This document shows positions 29,924-40,072 of a stretch of DNA of 64,000 nt, piece by piece. Every line of letters begins with the position of its first letter. Position 1 is the first letter of the stretch. The position numbers were made by a program, and so were the translations under genes. The notes below the pieces were generated by a model, which had not been told where the DNA came from, did no database searches, and saw only the letters and a program-made list of their open reading frames with translations. Where the stretch lies: positions 186,001-250,000 of the forward strand of contig CANKXO010000005.1 of assembly GCA_947487765.1 (NCBI GenBank), in the 5' to 3' direction. This stretch comes from an uncultured Pseudomonadales bacterium. GTDB lineage: Bacteria; Pseudomonadota; Gammaproteobacteria; Pseudomonadales; Cellvibrionaceae.

Positions 29924-31504
29924 ATGATCCAAGAAGACATCCATTCCGAACGTATTTTAATTTTAGATTTTGGCTCACAATATACCCAGCTTATTGCTCG
30001 TCGTATTCGTGAGATTGGAGTGTTCTCTGAAATCCGCCCGTTTGATGTGAGCGATGAAGATATTCGCGAATTTAACCCAAAGGGTATTATTTTATCAGGC
30101 GGACCTGAGTCGGTTACTGATAACGAAGGGCCCCGAATTCCCGATATCATTTTTGAATTAGGTATTCCCGTATTAGGCATTTGCTATGGTATGCAAGCAA
30201 TGGCAGAGCAATTGGGTGGCAAGGTTTCTACATCCAATGTACGTGAGTTTGGTTATGCAGAAATTAAAATTGAAGCAGAAAGTGAGTTGCTATCTGGATT
30301 GAGTGATCGACAAACAAATGAGGGCGATAATTACTTAGATGTCTGGATGAGTCATGGCGATAAAGTGTCTGTGATACCAGAAAATTTTAATTTAATCGCT
30401 TCTACATCGTCATGCCCTATTGCGGGTATCGCCTGTGATGAAAAGCATTGGTATGGTATTCAATTTCATCCAGAGGTGACGCATACGTTACAAGGCAAGC
30501 CTCTTTATGAAAAATTTGTGCTAGAGCTTTGTGGGTGCCGAGCTTTATGGACGCCTGCTAATATCATTGAAGATATGATTACACGCGTTCGTGACCAAGT
30601 CGGAAGCGATAAAGTGTTACTAGGCTTATCTGGGGGGGTCGACTCTTCTGTTGTTGCTGCTTTATTGCATAAAGCGATTGGTGATCAGCTAACCTGTGTG
30701 TTTGTTGATAATGGCTTATTACGTAAAAACGAAGGCGAACAGGTGATGAGCATGTTCGCTGAGAATATGGGCATCAAAGTTATTCGTGCGAATGCTGAAA
30801 AAATATTCCTTGGTAATTTAAAAGGCGTGAGCGACCCTGAAGCGAAACGTAAAGTTATTGGTAATACCTTTATTGATATTTTTGATGAAGAGGCTCATAA
30901 AATTCAGGATGTTAACTGGTTAGCTCAAGGGACGATTTACCCCGATGTGATTGAGTCTGCTGCTTCAAAAACCGGTAAAGCTCATGTTATTAAATCTCAC
31001 CATAATGTTGGCGGCCTCCCTGATGATATGAAGCTAAAACTGGTTGAGCCGTTACGAGAACTTTTCAAGGATGAAGTACGCAAAATAGGTTTAGAGTTGG
31101 GCTTGCCTTACGATATGGTTTACCGGCATCCATTCCCTGGTCCAGGTCTGGGAGTACGTATTTTAGGTGAAGTGAAAAAAGAATACGCTGACTTGCTCAG
31201 AGAAGCGGACGCTATCTTTATTGAAGAGTTACATAATGCAGATTGGTACCACAAGGTTAGCCAAGCCTTCGTTGTATTTTTACCAGTTAAGTCCGTTGGT
31301 GTGGTTGGTGACGGTCGCCGCTATGAATGGGTTGTCAGCTTAAGAGCCGTAGAAACCATTGATTTTATGACCGCTCGTTGGGCTCACTTACCGTATAGCC
31401 TATTGGAAAAAGTATCAAATCGCATCATTAATGAAATTTCTGGGATATCTCGAGTTGCTTATGATGTTTCTAGTAAACCGCCTGCTACGATTGAGTGGGA
31501 GTGA
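29924..31504 (+). CDS. guaA: GMP synthase (glutamine-hydrolysing)
   Basis: Amidates XMP to GMP. The class I glutaminase domain (residues 1 to about 205) has its nucleophile in GICYGMQ and the His/Glu pair in QFHPEVTHT. The ATP-pyrophosphatase domain has the P-loop [11 protein letters not shown], and the C-terminal dimerisation domain ends ...PATIEWE. It has 526 residues from the ATG at 29924, which has GAGAG 8 nt ahead; an upstream TTG at 29909 adds five non-homologous residues. Confidence 0.98.
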   Translation: MIQEDIHSERILILDFGSQYTQLIARRIREIGVFSEIRPFDVSDEDIREFNPKGIILSGGPESVTDNEGPRIPDIIFELGIPVLGICYGMQAMAEQLGGKVSTSNVREFGYAEIKIEAESELLSGLSDRQTNEGDNYLDVWMSHGDKVSVIPENFNLIASTSSCPIAGIACDEKHWYGIQFHPEVTHTLQGKPLYEKFVLELCGCRALWTPANIIEDMITRVRDQVGSDKVLLGLSGGVDSSVVAALLHKAIGDQLTCVFVDNGLLRKNEGEQVMSMFAENMGIKVIRANAEKIFLGNLKGVSDPEAKRKVIGNTFIDIFDEEAHKIQDVNWLAQGTIYPDVIESAASKTGKAHVIKSHHNVGGLPDDMKLKLVEPLRELFKDEVRKIGLELGLPYDMVYRHPFPGPGLGVRILGEVKKEYADLLREADAIFIEELHNADWYHKVSQAFVVFLPVKSVGVVGDGRRYEWVVSLRAVETIDFMTARWAHLPYSLLEKVSNRIINEISGISRVAYDVSSKPPATIEWE

Positions 31505-31621
31505 TTTTTAATAGATTTATTGTAGGTCTATGGGACATTCTGCACAAAAAATGATCTTAAGTATTGTTTAGACTGGGCCTTGATATACACTTCAGCACAT
31601 AAGAATTATTGGAGAGTAATA

Positions 31622-34327
31622 ATGGTGTTGTCGAAAAACGTGTGTAACCTAGTCTTTTTTTTAGGTTGTTGTCTCTCGTTTCATGCGAATGCTGCTGTAG
31701 ACTATTGGCAAGATATAGAATCGTCTGCTTTTCGGCATGATGCACCGCTAATGATTAAGGCTCGAGAGGGCAGGTTGTTACTAAGTGATATAGAGTCACT
31801 TAGTAATCAATTATCTTCTGACGGCGTCGATATTGAATTACCACTTCCGAATGGTGAAACAGCAGTCTATCATTTGGAATATTCTCCAATAGCAGAACAA
31901 GGACTGTTAGATAAGTTCCCTGACATTAGAACCTTTCGGGGCGTTGATGTAGACAACTCCAATAATCGAGGTCGCTTCGATATATCGCCATCAGGTTTTC
32001 GAGGGATGTTTCGCCATAATGGTGAGACCATTTTTATTGACCCACAGTATCGTGACCAATCAAATACATATATTTCTTATTATTCTCACAATGCTGAGCC
32101 TCTAGAGCAGAGATTGGCTGATCGAGTGCTTTATACTGACTTATTAAAGTCTGTGGAGACCTCTGCCAATCGTACCCTAGCAAAAGGAAGTTCGGATGGT
32201 AATTTGCGGACCTATCGTTTAGCAGTTGCTGCAACAGGAGAATATACAGCATTTTTTGGAGGCACTGTCAGTGCAGCATTGTCAGCAATTACTACGGCAA
32301 TAAATCGAGTTAATGAAGTTTATGAAAATGACCTTGGTATTCGATTGGTTTTAGTTGCTAATAACAACGACATTATTTATACCAATGCAAGCGCCGACCC
32401 TTACGCTAATGACGGCTTTGGCGACCTTAATGTGAATCAAAATAATATCAATGCAGTCATTGGGACAGCAAACTATGATATTGGGCATTTATTTGGTATA
32501 GGTACAGGGGGGGTAGCGCAATTAGGGAGTGTCTGTAGTTCTTCGGGTAAAGCACGTGGTTTGACTGGGTTAAATAACCCTACAGGGGATACCTTTTATA
32601 TTGATTTTGTATCTCACGAAATTGGCCATCAGTTTGGAGCAAATCATACATTTAATGGCACCACAAGCAGTTGTGGTGGAGCTAATCGTAATCAAGGAAC
32701 TGCTTATGAACCTGGAAGCGGTTCAACGATTATGGCATACGCAGGTATTTGTGGCTCAGAGAACTTACAAAACAGCTCCGACCCCTATTTTCATGCAGGC
32801 TCGATCGCAGAAATTACCAACTTTGTGACGTCAGGCGGCGGTGCATCTTGCGGTAGCATTTCAACGCCCGCGAATACAACACCTAATGCGAGTGCTGGTC
32901 CTGATGTGACTATCCCTGCTAATACCCCTTTTGTCTTAACCGGTTCGGCAACAGATGCTGATGTAGGCGATACACTTAATTATGTGTGGGAGCAATTAGA
33001 TGCTGGCACTGCTTCAAGTAGCCAAGCTGAATGGGTGGATAATGGTAGTCGAACAATATTTAGGTCTTTATCGCCAACAACTAACCCTGTACGTTACTTA
33101 CCAAACTTGCCTGATGTCTTAGATGGCTCTATAACCGCGGGTGAAGCATTCCCTACAACCAACCGCGATTTAAATTTTCGATTTACTGTTCGTGATGGCA
33201 GTGGAGAGACAGCATTTGAAAATAAGGTAGTATCTGTAACAACTGGTGCAGGTCCTTTTGCTGTTTTAACTCCAGGTGTAGGTAGTGTGTGGAGTCAAGG
33301 AACAGCTTTGGTTACTTGGAATGTTGCTAATACAGATTCGACACCAGTCAATTGCTCTCAAGTTGATATTACTTATTCCAGTGATGGTGGCTCTACTTTT
33401 GGTATTACGTTGGCAAGCAATGTGGCTAATGATGGTAGCCAATCTATTACTGTTCCAACTAATGCTACAACACAAGGACGAGTGATGGTGAGTTGTATTG
33501 ATAATATTTTTTACGCGGTTAGTGATAGTGATTTTGAAGTTTCAGCATCCACTGTAGCTCCTACGATTATTAGTATTGATGATGTAAATGCTAACGAAGG
33601 TAGCACTATAACTTTTACAAGTACGCTAAATGTAGCTCCAACTTCGAATACTAATTTTTCGTTCTCATTAAATAATGGAACAACGGATAATAGCGATTAT
33701 GGACTAGTTAATTTTGATAACGGAGTAACAAACAATAACGATGGGACCATAACAGTTCCATCTGGCGTTTCCAATTTTTCAGTTGCGGTGGTAACTGTGG
33801 ACGACACACTAGTAGAAGCTAGCGAAACTTTCACGTTAAATATAGGTGGTGTAAGTGGTACGGGTACTATTTTGGACAATGATTCAGTATCTACTTCGCC
33901 AACTATTGTTAGTGTCTCCAATGCAAATGCAAATGAGGGTGGTAACGTTGTTGCAACAGTCACCTTGAGTGCAACGACAACAGTAGCTGAAAATTACACT
34001 TACTCTATAAATAATGTAACAACATCGAATTCTGACTATGGACTAGCTAGTTTTGGCAATGGAGTCACGAATAATAACAATGGGACTATAACCGTCCCCG
34101 TTGGTGTTTCGTCATTTACTTTTTCTGTTGGTACGATTGACGATTCAGTTGTTGAAGGTGATGAGTCGTTTACTCTAATAGTCGATGGCGTTACAGGTAC
34201 TGGAACCATTCAAGATAATGACAGATCTTCTTCGAGTGGAGGAGGTGGTGGTGGAGCAAGTGGAGTTTTATTTCTGCTGATGAGTTTGTTTTTGGCTGTT
34301 TTAAGAAGACGGGCGGGTATTAATTAG
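31622..34327 (+). CDS. Secreted reprolysin-like zinc metalloprotease with Calx-beta-like repeats and GlyGly-CTERM-type tail (copy 1)
   Basis: A 901-residue exported protease. Order: signal peptide (residues 1 to about 24), propeptide-like region to about 190, metzincin domain with HEIGHQFGANH starting at H332 (HExxHxxGxxH) and a Met-turn STIMAYAG, an Ig/PKD-like region, another beta domain (VWSQGTALVTWNV), two Calx-beta-like repeats of 113 residues, then a Ser/Gly stretch, hydrophobic helix and RRR tail. The tail fits GlyGly-CTERM sorting, in which rhombosortase cuts the tail for type II secretion/surface release. ATG 31622 has GGAG ahead; 31580 TTG is unlikely. Paralogue of the next gene. 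Substrate unknown. Confidence 0.88.
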   Translation: MVLSKNVCNLVFFLGCCLSFHANAAVDYWQDIESSAFRHDAPLMIKAREGRLLLSDIESLSNQLSSDGVDIELPLPNGETAVYHLEYSPIAEQGLLDKFPDIRTFRGVDVDNSNNRGRFDISPSGFRGMFRHNGETIFIDPQYRDQSNTYISYYSHNAEPLEQRLADRVLYTDLLKSVETSANRTLAKGSSDGNLRTYRLAVAATGEYTAFFGGTVSAALSAITTAINRVNEVYENDLGIRLVLVANNNDIIYTNASADPYANDGFGDLNVNQNNINAVIGTANYDIGHLFGIGTGGVAQLGSVCSSSGKARGLTGLNNPTGDTFYIDFVSHEIGHQFGANHTFNGTTSSCGGANRNQGTAYEPGSGSTIMAYAGICGSENLQNSSDPYFHAGSIAEITNFVTSGGGASCGSISTPANTTPNASAGPDVTIPANTPFVLTGSATDADVGDTLNYVWEQLDAGTASSSQAEWVDNGSRTIFRSLSPTTNPVRYLPNLPDVLDGSITAGEAFPTTNRDLNFRFTVRDGSGETAFENKVVSVTTGAGPFAVLTPGVGSVWSQGTALVTWNVANTDSTPVNCSQVDITYSSDGGSTFGITLASNVANDGSQSITVPTNATTQGRVMVSCIDNIFYAVSDSDFEVSASTVAPTIISIDDVNANEGSTITFTSTLNVAPTSNTNFSFSLNNGTTDNSDYGLVNFDNGVTNNNDGTITVPSGVSNFSVAVVTVDDTLVEASETFTLNIGGVSGTGTILDNDSVSTSPTIVSVSNANANEGGNVVATVTLSATTTVAENYTYSINNVTTSNSDYGLASFGNGVTNNNNGTITVPVGVSSFTFSVGTIDDSVVEGDESFTLIVDGVTGTGTIQDNDRSSSSGGGGGGASGVLFLLMSLFLAVLRRRAGIN
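33563..34240 (+). repeat. Tandem Calx-beta-like repeat pair inside protease copy 1
   Basis: Two adjacent coding repeats with a 339-bp (113-residue) period. Each has NANEG near its start, NSDYGL(V/A)(N/S)F, (T/N)NN(D/N)GTITVP, and ends GTGTI(L/Q)DND. The paralogue downstream has only one such unit, so unit number has changed since duplication. Confidence 0.75.
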
Positions 34328-34398
34328 ACATAGACCCTCTGATTACTTTTTTGGCTAGGATAAAAGTGAAGAATTAAAGTAAGATCATAAAACTTATT

Positions 34399-34433
34399 AT
34401 TAGTATAATTTTATACTATAAAATTATACTAAT
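34399..34433. repeat. 35-nt palindrome (17-bp perfect arms) between the two protease genes
   Basis: The left arm (34399-34415) and right arm (34417-34433) are exact reverse complements around a single C. The element is AT-rich. It sits 72 bp after the first protease stop and 65 bp before the second start. No T-run follows, so it is not a typical terminator; it may be a transcription-factor site, cruciform or mRNA hairpin. Confidence 0.8.
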
Positions 34434-34497
34434 TCTGTAATAATTGTAATTATCGACCATAATAATATAGATTAAATGTAATTCATGGAGAATAAAG

Positions 34498-36939
34498 ATG
34501 AAGCTGTCAAAAAAGGTAGTTAGTCTGGTATGTGTTTTGGGCTATTGCCTATCAGCAGCAGCGTATGGGGCTAATTATTGGCAAGATCTAGAGTCCACAG
34601 CATTTCGTAGTGATGCCCCCTTAATGGTAAAGGCCAAAGAGAGTAGGCTTTTAAGAGGGGATATTCAATCGCTTCAGCAGCAATTGTCAAACCTTGATGG
34701 AGTTGATGTTGAGCTGCCACTTCCCAATGGACAGACAGCTATTTATCATTTTGAGTATTCTCCTATAGCTGAGCAGGGCTTGTTGGATAAGTATCCTCAA
34801 ATTAGAACATTTAGAGGGGTTGATATTGACAATCCTAACAATCGGGGTCGTTTTGATATATCTCCTGCTGGGTTTCGTGGCATGTTTAGGCATAATGGCG
34901 AAACTGTATTTATTGACCCTCAATATATAGAAGATGTTAATACCTACATCTCTTATCGCTCTGACGATGCAGTGCCTTTAACAAAAAGGCCTGATGATCA
35001 GGTTTTATATAGTGATTTATTAAAAACTGCTGAGAGAACGGGTAATCGTGTTGCAGCTAAAGGCAGCTCTGATGGGAGCCTAAGAACATATCGCTTAGCG
35101 GTTGCGGCTACTGGTGAATATACAGATTTTTTTAGCGATGATACGGACCCTATTACTACAAAAAGAATGCTTTCTATGGCGGCAATTACAACCGCTATAA
35201 ATCGTGTTAACGAAGTTTTTGAGAGTGACTTAGGCATTCGTTTAGTATTGATTGCTAATAATGATCAAATTGTTTACGTGGATGCAACAACAGATCCTTA
35301 TTTTAACGACGGTTCTATTAATGATTTAGGCGCTAATCAGGTAAACCTTGATACGGTAATTGGATCTGCAAATTATGATATTGGCCACCTTTTTGGAACT
35401 GGCTCTGGTGGTGTTGCAGCTCTAGAAAGTGTGTGTAATAACACAAGAAAAGCTCGAGGCCTCACAGGCTTGGATATGCCAACAGGAGACCCTTTTTATA
35501 TTGATTTCGTATCTCATGAAATCGGGCATCAATTTGGTGGTAATCATACCTTTAATGGTACAACAGGTAGTTGCGGAGGCTTTAACCGTAATCAGGCAAC
35601 TGCTTATGAGCCAGGTGGCGGCTCAACAATAATGGCTTATGCGGATATATGTGGGGCTGAAAATTTGCCTGGCCAAGACAACTCAGACCCTTATTTTCAT
35701 GCAGGCTCAATCGAAGAAATTACTAATTTCATTACCTCGGGCGGTGGAGCGTCTTGTGCTGCTGTTTCAACGCCAGCTAATGCTGTTCCAGATGCAACTG
35801 CAGGAGCCGATGTCACTATTCCTGCGAATACGCCTATTGTGTTAACGGGTTCTGCTACAGACGGGGATGGAGATACTCTTACTTATGTCTGGGAGCAATT
35901 AGATGCAGGCACTGCTTCTTCTAGTGTTGATGAATGGATTGATGATGGTAGTAGAGCAATATTTCGATCGTTGTTACCAACGACTAATCCAGTTCGTTTC
36001 TTACCGAATTTGGACGATCTTATCGATAACGAGTTGGAAAGAGGCGAATCTATACCGACAACGAATCGTAACCTTAATTTTAGGTTAACTGTTCGTGATG
36101 GAAATGGTGGTACTGCTTTTGAAAATAAAGTCGTTGCAGTAACCACCGCAGCAGGGCCATTTGATGTACTGACACCAGAGACTGATGATGTATGGACACA
36201 AGGGACTACTGTTGTTACTTGGGATGTTGCAGGAACTGATCTCTCTCCTGTTAATTGTCCCCAAGTAAATATTAGTTATGACGGTAATCTTGCCACTGGA
36301 GCAGATGTTACTCCAACCTCCTTTGCGACGGTGCTAGCTACGAATGTCCCTAATGATGGACTTCAATTGGTGAATACGCCAACTGTTGCCACATTGAATG
36401 CTAGAGTAATGGTGAGTTGCTCGAATAACGTTTTTTATGCAGTCAGCGTTTCTAACTTTGAAGTGTCTGCTTCCTCTGATCCTATTGTGAGTAGTGTCAG
36501 TAACGGTAGCGCAACGGAAGGGAATCCAATTACATTTACTATTGTTATGAGTGCTCAGCCTTTAGTTGATGAAATTGTTGATTTTGAGCTAGCGACAAGG
36601 ACTGCAGGCGCAGATGATATTGGCACTGGAACCTTTTCCAGTGGGGTTGTGAATAATAATGATGGAACATTAACCGTTCCTGCTGGCGTAGTTACCTTTA
36701 CTGCGACTGTAAATACAAATGAAGATAGTGCTTCTGAACCTGACGAAACATTTGTACTGTCTGTCGGTAGTGCTAGTGGTGTTGGTACTATTATTGATGA
36801 TGATAGTGGAAGTACTGGGGGAGGATCAAACCCAAATATTCCAGGTTCAGTAGAGGGTAGCTCGGGCGGTTCTACTAATGGACTGATACTATTTCTATTA
36901 GCAACGTTATTGCTCGCGAGTAGGAAGCAACGTGCATGA
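34498..36939 (+). CDS. Secreted reprolysin-like zinc metalloprotease with GlyGly-CTERM-type tail (copy 2)
   Basis: Paralogue of the gene just upstream, 813 residues, collinear over the signal peptide, propeptide-like region, catalytic and post-catalytic domains. The zinc site HEIGHQFGGNH starts at H340 and the Met-turn is STIMAYAD. It has one Calx-beta-like unit instead of two, then a Gly/Ser linker, a hydrophobic segment (LILFLLATLLLA) and a basic end (RKQRA), again resembling GlyGly-CTERM. GGAG precedes the ATG. Its stop overlaps the next gene's start by 4 bp (ATGA), so the lipoprotein is translationally coupled. Confidence 0.88.
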   Translation: MKLSKKVVSLVCVLGYCLSAAAYGANYWQDLESTAFRSDAPLMVKAKESRLLRGDIQSLQQQLSNLDGVDVELPLPNGQTAIYHFEYSPIAEQGLLDKYPQIRTFRGVDIDNPNNRGRFDISPAGFRGMFRHNGETVFIDPQYIEDVNTYISYRSDDAVPLTKRPDDQVLYSDLLKTAERTGNRVAAKGSSDGSLRTYRLAVAATGEYTDFFSDDTDPITTKRMLSMAAITTAINRVNEVFESDLGIRLVLIANNDQIVYVDATTDPYFNDGSINDLGANQVNLDTVIGSANYDIGHLFGTGSGGVAALESVCNNTRKARGLTGLDMPTGDPFYIDFVSHEIGHQFGGNHTFNGTTGSCGGFNRNQATAYEPGGGSTIMAYADICGAENLPGQDNSDPYFHAGSIEEITNFITSGGGASCAAVSTPANAVPDATAGADVTIPANTPIVLTGSATDGDGDTLTYVWEQLDAGTASSSVDEWIDDGSRAIFRSLLPTTNPVRFLPNLDDLIDNELERGESIPTTNRNLNFRLTVRDGNGGTAFENKVVAVTTAAGPFDVLTPETDDVWTQGTTVVTWDVAGTDLSPVNCPQVNISYDGNLATGADVTPTSFATVLATNVPNDGLQLVNTPTVATLNARVMVSCSNNVFYAVSVSNFEVSASSDPIVSSVSNGSATEGNPITFTIVMSAQPLVDEIVDFELATRTAGADDIGTGTFSSGVVNNNDGTLTVPAGVVTFTATVNTNEDSASEPDETFVLSVGSASGVGTIIDDDSGSTGGGSNPNIPGSVEGSSGGSTNGLILFLLATLLLASRKQRA

Positions 36940-37331
36940 AGGCTACTATAAAAATAAAATCTTCACTGTGCTTTGTGTTGTCTATGTTATTTCTGAGTGG
37001 ATGTAATGTGACAGCAGATGATAAGAGTGGAAATGCTGCAATGCCGGATCACTTGAAAGCTTTAACTTGGACCGAATCTGCAGATGTTGAGGCTGACGTG
37101 CAGAAAGCTATAGCAAATAAAGATTATCGCTTATTTGCTATAGCAGGGCGTGGTGAGCGTATGCCTGGTGTGGATGCGAAGCAAATGAGTGATCTAAAAC
37201 AGCGATGTGGAGTCAAATACTTGGAAGGTAGCACGGATGCTATTCGTGACGATGAGCATATGCAGTTGTTACAAAAAGCTTATCAGTATGCGGAAGGTTA
37301 TAATCAAAGCATGGTTCGTCACTGCCGCTAG
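36936..37331 (+). CDS. Small lipoprotein coupled to the protease gene, function unknown
   Basis: A 131-residue protein with a lipoprotein signal ending in LSGC (Cys near residue 23). The mature part of about 108 residues has two further cysteines (QRCGVKYL and RHCR) and no recognised domain. The ATGA overlap with the upstream metalloprotease suggests production in step with it. Possible roles are inhibitor, secretion helper or adaptor; all are guesses from position. Confidence 0.75.
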   Translation: MKATIKIKSSLCFVLSMLFLSGCNVTADDKSGNAAMPDHLKALTWTESADVEADVQKAIANKDYRLFAIAGRGERMPGVDAKQMSDLKQRCGVKYLEGSTDAIRDDEHMQLLQKAYQYAEGYNQSMVRHCR

Positions 37332-37377
37332 TGATTTTAAATAAACGCTGATTAATTCTGCGTGTTTCTTTTCATTT

Positions 37378-37412
37378 AGCTCAATATTGGTTGAAATTTA
37401 TATTGGGCTTTA
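37378..37412. terminator. Bidirectional terminator between the lipoprotein gene and cysZ
   Basis: Ten-pair stem (37378-37387 with 37400-37409, one G-U pair), 12-nt loop, T-rich to the right and A/T-rich to the left. It lies between convergent genes and can serve both. Confidence 0.65.
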
Positions 37413-37433
37413 TTCTTTCCATCTCTCTCTATT

Positions 37434-38222
37434 TTATTCTGACCCCATTGCTAATGAAGAACGCTTGGCTTGAAGCTCGTTTGCCCAAAATAGAGTCCCT
37501 CCAGCGACAGCAATTGGCATAATAAATATATTAACTACCGGTATCATGCTACCTAACATTATTGTACCACCAAGGCCTGTGGTCGAAAGCTGTTGTTGTT
37601 TTAGGTATTTACGTAACTGGCTAAATGCAACTTTATTATTGTCTGCAGGGTAGTCCACATATTGTAGTGTAACGACCCAAGCTCCCCACAGTAGAGCAAG
37701 TATTGGTACAATAAAGTTAACCAGTGGGATCAAGGCGAGTAAAAATAAACCTATAGTGACCAGTATGCCTCGAGTAATAAAATACCACAGTTTTACCATT
37801 TCTCTTTTTAGCGTGCGCACTGCCATATTGCTAAATGATTCTGGAGGTGGAGTAGTATTGGTTAACCGAGCTTCGATTTTTTCTGCCAAAAGCCCATAAA
37901 AAGGAGCAGCAATAATATTAGTAATTAAATTAAAACTGTAGCCATAAACCAATAATATTAAAAAAAAGGCCAAGCCAGAAAGTAATGTGGCAATAAATGC
38001 AGCGAAGTAAGCAATCCACGACCAGAAAGAGAGTAGTTCGTTAAACCAGTTTGTCGCGGATGAAAAATACTGAATCAGTATTGATGTTAAAATAATAAAA
38101 ACAACAATATTGGCTAATAAAGGTACTAGTACAAAGCGTTTCATACCTGAACTGGTTAACAGTTTTGCGCCTTGAACAAAATAATTGAAGCCGGTCGTGA
38201 TGGTGTTAGGTTTTAAAAACAT
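37434..38222 (-). CDS. cysZ: CysZ-like sulfate transport membrane protein (EI24 family)
   Basis: A 262-residue integral membrane protein of the EI24/CysZ family, which mediates sulfate entry for cysteine synthesis. The N-terminal FxxGxxxLxxSGMKRFVLVPLLANIVVF segment, the hairpin helices around NLITNIIAAPFYGLLAEKIE and the RTLKREMVKLWYF region match the family. It has about five hydrophobic segments. It is followed on the same strand (upstream of it in transcription) by the PA4642-family gene. Confidence 0.87.
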   Translation of the reverse strand: MFLKPNTITTGFNYFVQGAKLLTSSGMKRFVLVPLLANIVVFIILTSILIQYFSSATNWFNELLSFWSWIAYFAAFIATLLSGLAFFLILLVYGYSFNLITNIIAAPFYGLLAEKIEARLTNTTPPPESFSNMAVRTLKREMVKLWYFITRGILVTIGLFLLALIPLVNFIVPILALLWGAWVVTLQYVDYPADNNKVAFSQLRKYLKQQQLSTTGLGGTIMLGSMIPVVNIFIMPIAVAGGTLFWANELQAKRSSLAMGSE

Positions 38223-38247
38223 CTTTCTTATTTACTGCCAGTCTATT

Positions 38248-38544
38248 TTATTGCGCGCCAGCAGCTTTCATGGCAGCGATATAGTCTTCTGCTTGTCGGT
38301 GATCAGCAATAGTTTCTAAAAAGGTTTTATTTTGCTGGTTTTTGGCATTGATATCATGGCCTTCGGCTTTAAAAAAACCTAAAAACGTTGCAAAATTGTC
38401 GGCTTTCATCCCACGATAAGCTTTCTCTAATAAATGGAAGTCTGGATTAGCTTCTCCATAAGCTTCATAGTTTAAAAATGTTTTGATGCGTTCATCATCA
38501 AATACTTCACCTAATACTTTCTGTTTATCTTTTTTTAGTACCAT
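38248..38544 (-). CDS. PA4642-family conserved protein
   Basis: A 98-residue protein resembling Pseudomonas PA4642: KKDKQKVLGEVFDDERIKTFL at the start and FLGFFKAEGHDINAKN...TFLETIADHRQAEDYIAAMKAAGA at the end, a pattern like a degenerate ankyrin-type repeat. It is commonly found near gatB. No function is established. Confidence 0.75.
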   Translation of the reverse strand: MVLKKDKQKVLGEVFDDERIKTFLNYEAYGEANPDFHLLEKAYRGMKADNFATFLGFFKAEGHDINAKNQQNKTFLETIADHRQAEDYIAAMKAAGAQ

Positions 38545-38597
38545 CGTTAATCTCTTTTCTAACTCTTTTTTAATAGTGGGTTTTTTGTATTATTCGA

Positions 38598-40046
38598 TTA
38601 ACTGTTAAGTTTTTCATTTAACAGTTGGTTAACCATTTGTGGATTTGCTTGCCCTTTTGATGCTTTCATTACTTGACCTACAAAAAAACCAAGCATTTTA
38701 GGACGTTTGTCGGCATCAGCTTTGCGGTAATTTTCTACCTGTGCTTGGTTATTGCTAATCACTTCGTCAATTATTGCCCCCAGAGCGCCTGTATCTGATA
38801 CTTGTTTTAGGCCTTTGGATTCTATAATTTCATCAGCATTGTTTCCTTCTTTGTTCCACAGGGCATCAAATACTTGTTTCGCAATTTTGTTAGAAATAGT
38901 GCCGTCTTTAATCCTTTCGATAACTCCAGCAAGTTGCTCTGGTGTTATTGGACTATTGTGAATACTGATTTCATCAGTATTTAAACTGGCTGCCACATCT
39001 CCCATCATCCAGTTAGCAGATAATTTGGCATCACCGCAGAGTTTTAGGGCTTGTTCAAAAAACTGGGCGGTTGCCGCATCATCAGCTAATAATTTGGCAT
39101 CGTACTCTGACAGCTTGTAGCTTTCTATAAAGCGCTGCCGACGAGCTTCTGGGAGTTCAGGTAAGCTTCCGCGAATCTCTTCAATATAGTCATCATCCAA
39201 AATGACGGGTAGTAAATCAGGACAGGGGAAATAGCGATAATCATTGGCATCTTCTTTCGATCGCATCGAGCGGGCAGATTTGGTATCACTATTATACAAA
39301 CGTGTTTGCTGAACGATCTCTCCGCCATCTTCCAGAACGTCAATTTGGCGTTCGACTTCAAGTGCGATGGCTTCTTCCATAAATTTAAATGAGTTCAGGT
39401 TTTTCGTTTCCGTGCGAGTGCCTAATTTTTCTTCGCCTTTGGGACGAACAGATATATTGACGTCAAAACGCATAGATCCCTGAGACATTTCTCCATCGCA
39501 TATTCCCAGAGACGTTACTATGGAGTGTAGTTTTTTAGCAAATGCTACTGCTTCTTCTGAGTTTGACATATCTGGCTCAGAGACAATCTCTATGAGTGGT
39601 GTGCCGGCACGATTTAAATCGATACCTGACATGCCATGAAAATCTTCGTGTAGTGATTTTCCTGCATCCTCTTCTAGATGGGCATGATGGATACGAATGC
39701 GTTTGCTTGAGCCGTCATCTAACTCTATATCGACATGGCCTGGGCCAACAATGGGCTCTTCTAATTGCGTGGTTTGATACCCTTTAGGTAGGTCAGGGTA
39801 AAAATAATTCTTTCTTTCAAAAAATGAACGTTTCCCTATTTCGGCATCAATTGCTAAGCCAAACATGACGGCATAGCGAAAAGCTTGTTCGTTTGCCACT
39901 GGTAATGTGCCTGGCATGGCTAAATCGATCGCACAGGCCTGAGTGTTGGGGGCAGCTCCAAATTGAGTACTTGCCCCGGAGAAAATTTTGGTATCAGTGG
40001 CCAATTGAACGTGGACTTCAAGGCCAATAACGGTTTCCCATTCCAT
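38598..40046 (-). CDS. gatB: Asp/Glu-tRNA(Asn/Gln) amidotransferase subunit B
   Basis: Kinase/tRNA-binding subunit of GatCAB, which converts misacylated Glu-tRNA-Gln or Asp-tRNA-Asn to the amidated form. It has 482 residues with the signature [56 protein letters not shown] and the C-terminal GatB/YqeY helical domain. It follows gatA by 26 bp. Confidence 0.98.
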   Translation of the reverse strand: MEWETVIGLEVHVQLATDTKIFSGASTQFGAAPNTQACAIDLAMPGTLPVANEQAFRYAVMFGLAIDAEIGKRSFFERKNYFYPDLPKGYQTTQLEEPIVGPGHVDIELDDGSSKRIRIHHAHLEEDAGKSLHEDFHGMSGIDLNRAGTPLIEIVSEPDMSNSEEAVAFAKKLHSIVTSLGICDGEMSQGSMRFDVNISVRPKGEEKLGTRTETKNLNSFKFMEEAIALEVERQIDVLEDGGEIVQQTRLYNSDTKSARSMRSKEDANDYRYFPCPDLLPVILDDDYIEEIRGSLPELPEARRQRFIESYKLSEYDAKLLADDAATAQFFEQALKLCGDAKLSANWMMGDVAASLNTDEISIHNSPITPEQLAGVIERIKDGTISNKIAKQVFDALWNKEGNNADEIIESKGLKQVSDTGALGAIIDEVISNNQAQVENYRKADADKRPKMLGFFVGQVMKASKGQANPQMVNQLLNEKLNS

Positions 40047-40072
40047 ATTTAAGTCTCTTTTCTATTTGCTGT

